Assembly (NCBI GenBank): GCA_041166025.1
Contig: JBEAMJ010000108.1
Span: 1-12,860, forward strand
DNA from: UBA7672 sp041166025
GTDB taxonomy: Bacteria; Pseudomonadota; Alphaproteobacteria; Caulobacterales; Hyphomonadaceae
Direction: 5' to 3'
Length of the DNA stretch: 12,860 bases
Each line of letters begins with the position of its first letter. Within the stretch, counting starts at the first letter, position 1. The position numbers and the translations under genes were made by a program. Of this stretch, positions 7,539-12,582 are shown piece after piece. The notes under the pieces are model-generated. The model was not told the DNA's origin and did no database searches. It saw only the letters and a program-made list of their open reading frames with translations.

Positions 7539-7566
7539 AATGTATCTTATGGGCTACAATTGTCAA
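7539..7566 (-). promoter_or_regulatory. Promoter and operator of TA module 2
   Basis: On the minus strand, consensus -35 TTGACA (7566-7561), a 16-base spacer and -10 TACATT (7544-7539), 5 bases before the toxin ATG. A dyad TGTA-N10-TACA (7541-7558) spans the spacer and part of the -10, matching the arrangement at module 1 although the inner bases differ. Confidence 0.65.
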
Positions 7567-7587
7567 TACAGCTTCGTTGGCCGGAAG

Positions 7588-7687
7588 TGGGACGAGCTCC
7601 CGCCTGATCAGAAGGGCACGAGCGACCGGCAGCTCACGCGCGACCCTGCCGGTCGTCGCAATACCGGATGGGCGTGAAGTCGGGGCC
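7588..7687 (+). repeat. 99-bp intergenic repeat, copy E (100 bp)
   Basis: Upstream of TA module 2 and downstream of the 3' end of the GST-like gene. It has one extra base near its start (TGGGACGAG instead of TGGGCGAG), giving 100 bases. It carries the best central dyad, GACCGGCAG / CTGCCGGTC (9 of 9) around 13 bases. The 5' dyad is weaker (CCGCC / GGCAC). It ends GAAGTCGGGGCC. It is the last copy recognised in the window. Confidence 0.85.
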
Positions 7688-7752
7688 CATTGCGTTCGTT
7701 CGACGATACTCGACAAGCAGGGCAAGCGACTACACTGGCGCGAGCAGTGGTG

Positions 7753-8364
7753 TCAGGGTTTCGCCAACGCCCGTGCCAATGCCGGACGAGCGTAGCAGGC
7801 ATCGGTCCAGCGCTGAACATTGGCATGTTCGCTATAGTCGAAGCGGATCATCCCCATCAGATGCATCACCGAAGCTACATTTAGGTCAGCGACCGAAAAG
7901 GCGCTTCCAACCAGCCAGTCACGTCCTTCCAACGCTGCATCCAGCACCTTCAGCGGTCGTTGCAGGTTCTTCGTGGCGTGCTCAACGACCTTCGAGTTAC
8001 GCTTGTCCTCAGGTGTAAAAAGCTTCTGGATCACGATCTGCATCTGCAGAGGCTCAATCTCACTTATGCCCCAGACGCTCCATTGCCAGGTCCGCGCCTC
8101 ATGCTCGTCTGAAGAGGGGTAGAGCGTTCCGCCGTAGCGCTTGGCCAAATAAAGGTTGATGGCCATGGACTCAAACAGTTGCAGGTCGCCGTCGATCAAG
8201 GCTGGGATACGACCATTGGGGTTGACGGCCAGATAGTCTGCCCCCTTGGAGTCGGCGCCATAGGTGACAGGCACATGTTCATAATCGATGCCCGTTTCCT
8301 CGATGCCCCAGATGGCGCGGATCGCGCGGGAGCCGGAAATGCCGAACAGTTTAGGCTTGGTCAC
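7753..8364 (-). CDS. Glutathione S-transferase-like protein
   Basis: A 203-aa cytosolic protein with the two-domain GST layout. The N-terminal thioredoxin-like domain begins K-P-K-L-F-G-I-S-G-S-R-A-I-R and has N-P-N-G-R-I-P (cis-proline P54) and the glutathione-contact motif E65-S66 (L-F-E-S-M-A-I). The C-terminal all-helical domain has D-W-L-V-G-S-A-F-S-V-A-D-L-N (N-capping box). Such enzymes conjugate or reduce electrophiles with glutathione; the substrate cannot be inferred. The nucleophile helper is probably the Ser near position 10-12. The start is a GTG at 8364 with AGGGG 10 bases upstream, which fits family length. The open frame continues upstream to 8517 in sequence that does not look like protein. 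The gene is divergent from the hydrolase at 8684. Confidence 0.88.
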   Translation of the reverse strand: MTKPKLFGISGSRAIRAIWGIEETGIDYEHVPVTYGADSKGADYLAVNPNGRIPALIDGDLQLFESMAINLYLAKRYGGTLYPSSDEHEARTWQWSVWGISEIEPLQMQIVIQKLFTPEDKRNSKVVEHATKNLQRPLKVLDAALEGRDWLVGSAFSVADLNVASVMHLMGMIRFDYSEHANVQRWTDACYARPALARALAKP

Positions 8365-8683
8365 GGGTTCTAGTCCCCTCGATGGTTGCGTCGAACAAAA
8401 GCGAACCGGTCTCGAATTGCGCAGATTTGCCGATTCAGCCAGCACAAAGTTGACGTCAGAAGGTGATGGCGGCTGCACGTGTCGCCTTGAAGAAGCGGCG
8501 GTGGCTGTGGGGCCCATTCCTGCCGGTTGTGCCGTGCTGCATACTCCAGCCGCTGCGGCGGGGTGGGGCTATGTTTCGGGGATCATGCAGTGGAGTTTAA
8601 AGCAGCCGTCCGGTTGTGCTTTGACAGCGTGGCGGCGGAGTCATCAGCCTGTTTCGGACTACTGGATCATCCCGGAGGAAGAA
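8365..8683. other. Divergent intergenic region, 319 bp
   Basis: Lies between the start codons of the GST-like gene (minus) and the lipoprotein hydrolase (plus), so it should hold both promoters. TTGACA at 8621-8626 is a possible -35 for the plus direction, but no acceptable -10 lies 16-18 bases downstream. Long open frames cross it on both strands as extensions of the flanking genes and show no domain. I see no RNA gene and no copy of the 99-bp element here. Confidence 0.5.
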
Positions 8684-9700
8684 ATGAAACGCGTAACGGT
8701 CTTGGTCCTTGCGATCGCCTTGCTTGTGGCTTGTGCGACCACCCCACCTCGTCCGAAAGCGGATGTTTCGGCGGGATACGACACGCAGCGGATCGCCGAT
8801 GCGAACGGCCGGTTGATCCAGCTCGACGTGTGGTATCCCACAACCGCAACTGAACAGCCTCACAGCTACAATTTCGGAATAGGAAGCGTCGCCAAGGGCG
8901 CGGCGGTGGCCGGCGACGCCCTGCCCGTCGTCATACTTTCGCACGGCTCGATGGGCGCGGCGTCCAACTATTCCTGGATCGCCGAGCCGTTGGCGCGCCA
9001 TGGCTACGTTGTGCTCGGCGTCTCGCACTACGGCGAGTCGCCCGTGTTCGGCCCAGCGACGATCAACCCGGTGAACGTCTCGCATTTCGGAGATCGGACC
9101 CGGGATACAAGTTTCGCGCTGGATTTCCTGCTCTCGAGGTCCGGCTACGCCAGCCATGTCGATCCGAAGCGGATCGGCGCCATTGGGCACTCAGCAGGCG
9201 GAGCGACTGTGTTGATGCTCGCTGGCGCACCATTCTCGATGGCAGACATGCGCCCTTACTGCGCGCAAGCTCGGGCCACTGACAAGGGATGCCAATATCC
9301 CGTGGGTACTCCCTCCACGGATCAAGCGCCGGTCCCGTCTCCAACGCCGATCAAGGCCTTTGTCGTCATGGACCCTGCTGCCGGACCGGCCTTCAGCGAG
9401 ACACGTCTGCCTGCTCTCACCACACCGGCCCTTGTGATCGGGTCGGTGGACAATGACTTCCTGCCCTTCGCAGCCCATGCGGGACGCGTCGGTGACCTGC
9501 TGGGAGCGGCTGAAACGATCCGGCTCACAAGCGGAGAAGGTCATTTCGTCTATGTCGATCGCTGCAGCCTGCCCATCAACGTGATGGGCGTGAAACTCTG
9601 CACCGACCGCGACGGCGTGGATCGCGACGCGACGCACGCGAAACTTGCGCCGCAGATACTCGCATTCTTCGACAAGCGACTTGCCGAATGGCGGCCTTAA
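8684..9700 (+). CDS. Lipoprotein alpha/beta hydrolase (COG4188-like)
   Basis: A predicted lipid-anchored serine hydrolase of 338 aa. The signal peptide M-K-R-V-T-V-L-V-L-A ends in the lipobox L-V-A-C (C17). The core resembles the predicted dienelactone hydrolase / PAF-acetylhydrolase-like group: L-D-V-W-Y-P-T, oxyanion region S-H-G-S-M-G with N-Y-S-W-I-A-E-P-L-A-R-H-G-Y, nucleophile G-H-S-A-G-G (S170), acid at D256 or D258 (S-V-D-N-D-F), and histidine H287 (G-E-G-H-F-V). Several cysteines in the second half could form disulfides outside the cytoplasm. The start at 8684 has GGAGGAAG just upstream; the longer open frame from 8288 has no signal peptide and overlaps the divergent gene's leader. 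It is not a close relative of the hydrolase at 4654, as the elbow and insert regions differ. The natural substrate is unknown. Confidence 0.87.
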   Translation: MKRVTVLVLAIALLVACATTPPRPKADVSAGYDTQRIADANGRLIQLDVWYPTTATEQPHSYNFGIGSVAKGAAVAGDALPVVILSHGSMGAASNYSWIAEPLARHGYVVLGVSHYGESPVFGPATINPVNVSHFGDRTRDTSFALDFLLSRSGYASHVDPKRIGAIGHSAGGATVLMLAGAPFSMADMRPYCAQARATDKGCQYPVGTPSTDQAPVPSPTPIKAFVVMDPAAGPAFSETRLPALTTPALVIGSVDNDFLPFAAHAGRVGDLLGAAETIRLTSGEGHFVYVDRCSLPINVMGVKLCTDRDGVDRDATHAKLAPQILAFFDKRLAEWRP

Positions 9701-9730
9701 GTCCGGCATACAAATTCGCTGGCAGTCACA

Positions 9731-9771
9731 ACTGTGCCCATTGCAACTGCCAACGGCAGGAATGGGCCAGT
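9731..9771 (+). terminator. Strong hairpin after the hydrolase gene
   Basis: Thirty bases after the hydrolase stop lies a nested dyad. ACTG, a bulged T and GCCCATT pair with AATGGGC and CAGT, and inside them CTGCC pairs with GGCAG around AAC. There is no T-tract on either side, so it may be a factor-assisted terminator, or the end of a mobile element. Confidence 0.4.
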
Positions 9772-9800
9772 CTGGTCGCAGGCCATGATCTACCCGACGG

Positions 9801-10101
9801 ACCGCAATTCGCCCAAAGGGCGACGCTATTGCGCAACACTGTCAGGCCGCTCAGGTCGCCATTCGCCAACAGGAGAACAGCTTTCGAGAAAAGTGCGAGC
9901 GCTACGTCGCGAAGGATCGAAACAACGCCGATCTCAAGCGCAAGGCGTTCACCGCCGTTACCGCCAAGATGGCGCGCGTGGTTCACGCCGTCATCAAAAG
10001 CGGCAACCAGTACCGGCCCTTCTTCGAAGGGTCGGCGCCGAGTGGAAGGACCCCTCTCTGTCAGGGCCGTGGAGGCGCGTGAGACCCACGCGATCTCGTA
10101 G
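9801..10101 (+). pseudogene. IS110-family transposase, C-terminal remnant
   Basis: Read in the frame of 9831 there is no start, and a stop at 9786 closes the frame upstream. From about 9825 the translation carries a recognisable IS110/IS116/IS902 C-terminal region: A-A-Q-V-A-I-R-Q-Q-E-N-S-F, R-Y-V-A-K-D-R, A-D-L-K-R-K-A-F-T-A-V, A-K-M-A-R-V-V-H-A-V-I-K and Y-R-P-F-F-E-G. Near 10050-10060 the family ending G-R-T-P-L ... A-V-E-A-R-E-T-H-A-I-S continues only in the next frame, which stops at 10099-10101, so one indel has occurred. Only about 90 of the family's usual 300-400 residues remain. The DEDD catalytic region and any element ends are gone, so it is inactive. Identification is from family memory of these motifs. 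Confidence 0.72.
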
Positions 10102-10312
10102 ATAATGTTCGGGTCTTCCGCTCGGATTTGCATCCCGTGTTAAGGACGGTGAGGGCCAGCGAAATCCATCGCGTGGATCCTGTGTTTGCTATGGCCGCGA
10201 GCTCTTCCTTCAGAAGCGGAAGTCCCTCGGCGATTGACTTAAACGACGCCCGCGGCATGCTGCGGGAAGGAGATCTTTTGCCCCCAGGTCGCTGCTGCTT
10301 CCTTATGTAGGA
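10102..10312. other. Unassigned sequence between two IS remnants
   Basis: About 210 bases between the end of the IS110 remnant and the broken end of the IS3 remnant. A minus-strand open frame (10345-10061) runs across it with a plausible stretch (S-I-A-E-G-L-P-L-L-K-E-E-L and I-A-N-T-G-S-T-R-W-I-S). Its ends lie in IS-derived sequence and I recognise no family. It may be a fragment of a third, unidentified gene. Confidence 0.35.
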
Positions 10313-10886
10313 CGTTGTCAGAACGAATATGCTCGGGCACGCCACGCGTGATGAAGAGAGTGGCCAACACGTCTATCACATCGATCGACTTCAGCTTGCG
10401 TTAGATGCGGATGGTGATGCATTCATGCGTGAACTCATCGACGACATTGAGCATGCGATACTTCCTCCCCTCATGGGTGCGGTCCTCGACGAAGTCGTAG
10501 GACCAGACGTGGTTAAGGCGCTCTGCGCGGAGGCGGATGCACGATCCGTCGTTGAGCCATAAACGCCCGCGTTTAGGCTGCTTCTGAGGGACCTTCAGTC
10601 CCTCCTGCCGCCAGATACGTTCAACCCGTTTGTCGTTCACGACCCAGCCAGCCGTCGACCGCAGCAGCGCTGCGATCTTCCGGTAGCCGTAGCGGCCGTA
10701 CTGCCTGGCCAGCTCGACGATGTCGGCGGTCAGCCGTTCTTCGTCATCATGGCCCCGCGGCCGCTTGCGCTGCGTCGAGCGGTGTTGTCCGAGCACACGG
10801 CAGACCCGGCGCTCGGACAATCTCAGCTCCGACCTGACATGGTCGATGCAGGCGCGGCGACGCGCGGGGCTTAGAAGTTTCCCCTG
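10313..10886 (-). pseudogene. IS3-family transposase OrfB, broken
   Basis: This is the DDE (rve) integrase half of the IS3 transposase. It enters by a probable -1 frameshift at GGGGAAAC (10884-10877) and reads S-P-A-R-R-R-A-C-I-D-H-V, then S-E-R-R-V-C-R-V-L-G-Q-H-R-S-T, the HTH-like Y-G-Y-R-K-I-A-A-L-L, and first catalytic Asp in V-W-S-Y-D-F-V-E-D. An in-frame TAA at 10403-10401 interrupts C-I-T-I-R-I / R-K-L-K-S-I-D-V. Beyond it the family sequence continues to H-I-R-S-D-N, which contains the second Asp, then ends at the breakpoint. The catalytic Glu is lost. Two independent lesions (nonsense and truncation) show long inactivity. Confidence 0.85.
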
Positions 10887-11149
10887 GCGGCCTCCGACAG
10901 GATCAGCTTATCCAGTGTCAGGTCCGACACCGCCTTGCGCAGTCGCTGGTTCTCCAGCTCGAGATCCTTCATCCGCTTGACCTGATCGGTCTTCAGGCCG
11001 CCGAACTCCGAACGCCACCTGTAGTAGGTGACGTCCGTGACCCCGATCGATCGCACCGCATCCACCACCGACTGGCCCTGTGAGACCAGCACATCAACCT
11101 GCCGGAGCTTCGCAACGATCTCCTCCGGCTTGTAGCGCTTCCTTGCCAT
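10871..11149 (-). CDS. IS3-family transposase OrfA
   Basis: A 92-aa DNA-binding subunit of the IS3 transposase, intact in itself. The N-terminal HTH begins M-A-R-K-R-Y-K-P-E-E-I-V-A-K-L-R-Q and carries V-T-D-V-T-Y-Y-R-W-R-S-E-F-G-G. It is followed by the leucine-zipper-like helix L-E-L-E-N-Q-R-L-R-K-A and L-T-L-D-K-L-I-L. It ends E-A-A-R-G-N-F. The ribosome binding site GGAGG lies 8 bases upstream (11158-11162). OrfA normally recognises the terminal repeats and is fused to OrfB by -1 frameshifting in the overlap; the slippery run GGGGAAAC is present 6 bases before the orfA stop. With OrfB broken, OrfA alone could only act as a repressor, if expressed. Confidence 0.88.
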   Translation of the reverse strand: MARKRYKPEEIVAKLRQVDVLVSQGQSVVDAVRSIGVTDVTYYRWRSEFGGLKTDQVKRMKDLELENQRLRKAVSDLTLDKLILSEAARGNF

Positions 11150-11219
11150 CGTGATCCTCCATCCCGTCCAAAAACATACCTAAGGGCGGACCACTTCAAA
11201 GGGGGCGGATCAGGACCCG

Positions 11220-11277
11220 ACCCACCGAAAGCGGTTCCTGAAGGACCCCGTTCGTCGTCCGCCGTGTTTCGGTGGGT
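11220..11277. repeat. Long perfect inverted repeat beside the IS end
   Basis: ACCCACCGAAA (11220-11230) pairs perfectly with TTTCGGTGGGT (11267-11277). Inside, GCGG (11231-11234) can pair with CCGC (11259-11262), and GGTTCCT / AGGACC forms a small inner hairpin. It lies directly outside the IS3 terminus and upstream of the small gene at 11318. The loop contains CCCCGTTCGTCGT, which resembles the sequence following repeat copy C. Confidence 0.5.
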
Positions 11278-11317
11278 GGCTGGTTGGGTGCGATTGCCGG
11301 TTAGGCTATCAGCAGAC

Positions 11318-11647
11318 ATGTCCGAATCTCCTCAACCTGATGATTTTGGGCCACCTGAGTCCTACAGCACGCGCTGGCGGGGATGGGTGGAGGACCGTCT
11401 GATCAAAATCGCGGGCATCACGTTTGATCGCACACCGTCTGGGAGCATCTGCGCACCACCCAACCGGTTCCGCATTTGCGCCTACCACATCGATTTCGAC
11501 GAGCGCCCCACTTGTTGGTTCGACGTGGAGAGCCTGGCTGAAGCTCTTTATGTCTGCGAACGTATTCAGCAAACATGCCCGAGCTGGAACGTAGACTACG
11601 CTGTTGCATACGATGACAAAGGACGCCGAGCCATAAGCCGGCCATAG
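11318..11647 (+). CDS. Hypothetical protein, 109 aa, unrecognised
   Basis: A small soluble protein whose family I do not recognise. The N terminus (M-S-E-S-P-Q-P-D-D-F-G-P) looks disordered. A compact domain follows with Y-S-T-R-W-R-G-W-V-E-D-R-L-I-K-I-A-G, a beta-like segment F-R-I-C-A-Y-H-I-D-F-D-E-R-P, helices F-D-V-E-S-L-A-E-A-L-Y-V-C-E-R-I-Q and a final strand W-N-V-D-Y-A-V-A-Y-D-D-K-G. Four cysteines are not in a metal-binding spacing. The start at 11318 is favoured because upstream in-frame codons fall in the inverted-repeat region; no strong ribosome binding site is seen. It converges on the tyrosine recombinase with a dyad between the two 3' ends. Coding character is good, and no transfer or surface signal is present. 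Confidence 0.6.
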   Translation: MSESPQPDDFGPPESYSTRWRGWVEDRLIKIAGITFDRTPSGSICAPPNRFRICAYHIDFDERPTCWFDVESLAEALYVCERIQQTCPSWNVDYAVAYDDKGRRAISRP

Positions 11648-11694
11648 GTCGACTATCGCGTTATCGGAAAGATACGTGCATGCGACCAGGACTG

Positions 11695-11731
11695 CGGAAA
11701 TGGCCGGGCGAGATAGCGCCGGCCACTTCCG
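11695..11731. terminator. Hairpin between convergent genes
   Basis: CGGAAATGGCCGG (11695-11707) pairs with CCGGCCACTTCCG (11719-11731), 12 of 13. It sits between the converging 3' ends of the 109-aa gene and the recombinase, as a bidirectional terminator would. No T-tract follows on either strand. A recombinase core site is an alternative reading. Confidence 0.45.
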
Positions 11732-11740
11732 ATGAGGCGC

Positions 11741-12385
11741 TCAGAGGTCAACCTGTTCGGAAAGCGCCAAGGCGTCATCGACCTCCACGCCCAGATAGCG
11801 AATGGTGCTTTCGAGCTTGGTGTGTCCCAGGAGGAGCTGGACGGCCCGCAGGTTGCCGGTCTTTCGGTAGATCATGGCCACCTTGGTTCGCCTTAGCGAA
11901 TGCGTGCCGTAGGTGGCCGGGTTGAGACCGATCGAACTGACCCAACCTTGAACCAGCCTTGCGTATTGCCGGGTCGACAACCGCTCTGAAGAGGCAAGGC
12001 GGCTTTGGAACAGGAAGTCAGAACCCGACAAGCCGTGCTTTCGGATCAGATCGCCAACTGCTGTCCGGGCCTGGTCGGTGATCTCGAACTGCACTGGCCG
12101 CCCGGTCTTCTTCTGAACAATGGCAGCCCGGTTCTTGACCGTTCCGGCGACGGCCACGTCCTCCACCCGAAGCCGCACCAGATCACACCCTCGCAGCTTG
12201 CTATCGATCCCGAGATTGAAGAGGGCGAGTTCACGAGTTTTCCCCGCGATCTGGAGGTGAATGCGGATGGCCATGACCTCCTTCATCTTGAGGGCGGGTT
12301 TCTGGCCGGTGAGTTTCCTGCCCGTGGCAACACGAGCCCGACCGCTGGAGCGAGCCGGAGAATTGTGGACGAGTTCGAATGTCAT
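11741..12385 (-). CDS. Short tyrosine recombinase (phage integrase family)
   Basis: A site-specific recombinase of 214 aa. All catalytic residues are visible: R65 (S-K-L-R-G-C-D-L), K92/K93 (V-Q-K-K-T-G-R), H162 and R165 (T-H-S-L-R-R-T), H188 (L-L-L-G-H-T) and nucleophile Y197 (I-R-Y-L-G). The length is well below that of XerC or integrases (about 300 aa). Only about 35 residues precede the catalytic fold, so the N-terminal core-binding (SAM-like) domain is absent. This short form is familiar from alphaproteobacterial genomes and plasmids; its target site is not known to me. The start at 12385 has an AGAAGG-type ribosome binding site, which lies in the loop of a hairpin. A longer frame to 12436 runs through that hairpin. 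No excisionase gene is seen nearby. Confidence 0.88.
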   Translation of the reverse strand: MTFELVHNSPARSSGRARVATGRKLTGQKPALKMKEVMAIRIHLQIAGKTRELALFNLGIDSKLRGCDLVRLRVEDVAVAGTVKNRAAIVQKKTGRPVQFEITDQARTAVGDLIRKHGLSGSDFLFQSRLASSERLSTRQYARLVQGWVSSIGLNPATYGTHSLRRTKVAMIYRKTGNLRAVQLLLGHTKLESTIRYLGVEVDDALALSEQVDL

Positions 12386-12389
12386 CGTC

Positions 12390-12427
12390 GTGAGCCTTCT
12401 GCTCACCCGCCCGCACCATGCAGGCGG
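12390..12427 (-). promoter_or_regulatory. Tandem hairpins in the recombinase leader
   Basis: In the mRNA of the recombinase, GUGAGC / GCUCAC (12406-12401 with 12395-12390) closes a 5-base loop AGAAG. The loop plus the next G form the likely Shine-Dalgarno AGAAGG, 4 bases of spacer plus stem before the ATG at 12385. Immediately 5', CCGCC / GGCGG (plus-strand 12407-12411 with 12423-12427) forms a second stem. Folding would partly occlude ribosome access. Confidence 0.4.
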
Positions 12428-12548
12428 GGGCGACACGTTAGATTGGCTCAGCTTCGCTTCCCACTGACTTCAACTGATGGCCTGGGCCTGTCGTGGGCTG
12501 AGGGACGTACGCGCGAGTGGGGGGCATTTGCTACAGTCGACGCCGTGC

Positions 12549-12574
12549 CCGCGCTCGGGTAAGCCTGAGCGCGG
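12549..12574. repeat. Strong GC hairpin before the AraC fragment
   Basis: CCGCGCTC (12549-12556) is a perfect complement of GAGCGCGG (12567-12574), and three further pairs (one G-U) close a 4-base loop TAAG. It ends 8 bases before the AraC fragment start. There is no T-tract, so it could be a terminator or part of a mobile-element edge. No gene is seen from 12429 to 12548. Confidence 0.45.
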
Positions 12575-12582
12575 AAATCCTG

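Larger units (their letters stand above)
10313..11212 (-). mobile_element. Truncated IS3-family element (IS407-like)
   Basis: Transcribed leftwards, with orfA then orfB. The transposase-proximal terminus is retained at 11212, reading TGATCCGCCCCC on the minus strand, an IS3-type TGA-starting end. About 900 of an expected ~1,200 bases remain. Homology stops inside orfB just after the codons for R-S-D-N (10314-10319), so the end of orfB and the other inverted repeat are missing. The element cannot move by itself. The bases immediately beyond 11212 start a separate inverted repeat. Confidence 0.8.

Noticed and set aside
393..7687. The five repeats as classical integron attC sites
   Set aside because: They lack paired RYYYAAC / GTTRRRY core sites at their ends. 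The only GTTAGGC seen (about 11300) is not next to a copy. No IntI-type integrase is present, and the recombinase at 11741-12385 is too short and lacks the additional IntI domain.
393..7687. The five repeats as a CRISPR array
   Set aside because: Copies are 0.7-4 kb apart with genes between them, not short uniform spacers, and no cas gene is visible.
7534..7725. N-terminal extension of toxin 2
   Set aside because: It would translate through the promoter, operator and repeat copy E; the paralogue's start aligns with 7533.
8621..8643. TTGACA as promoter of the second hydrolase
   Set aside because: No acceptable -10 hexamer lies at 16-18 bases.
8288..8683. N-terminal extension of the second hydrolase
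   Set aside because: The start at 8684 has a strong ribosome binding site and a clean lipoprotein signal; the extension is not protein-like.
9726..10133. Minus-strand open frame of 135 codons
   Set aside because: It is antisense to the IS110 transposase remnant, which carries recognisable family motifs.
10198..10225. Possible sixth copy of the 99-bp element (CGAGCTCTTCCTTCAGAAG)
   Set aside because: It is similar to the first 30 bases only with several gaps, with no matching 3' part.
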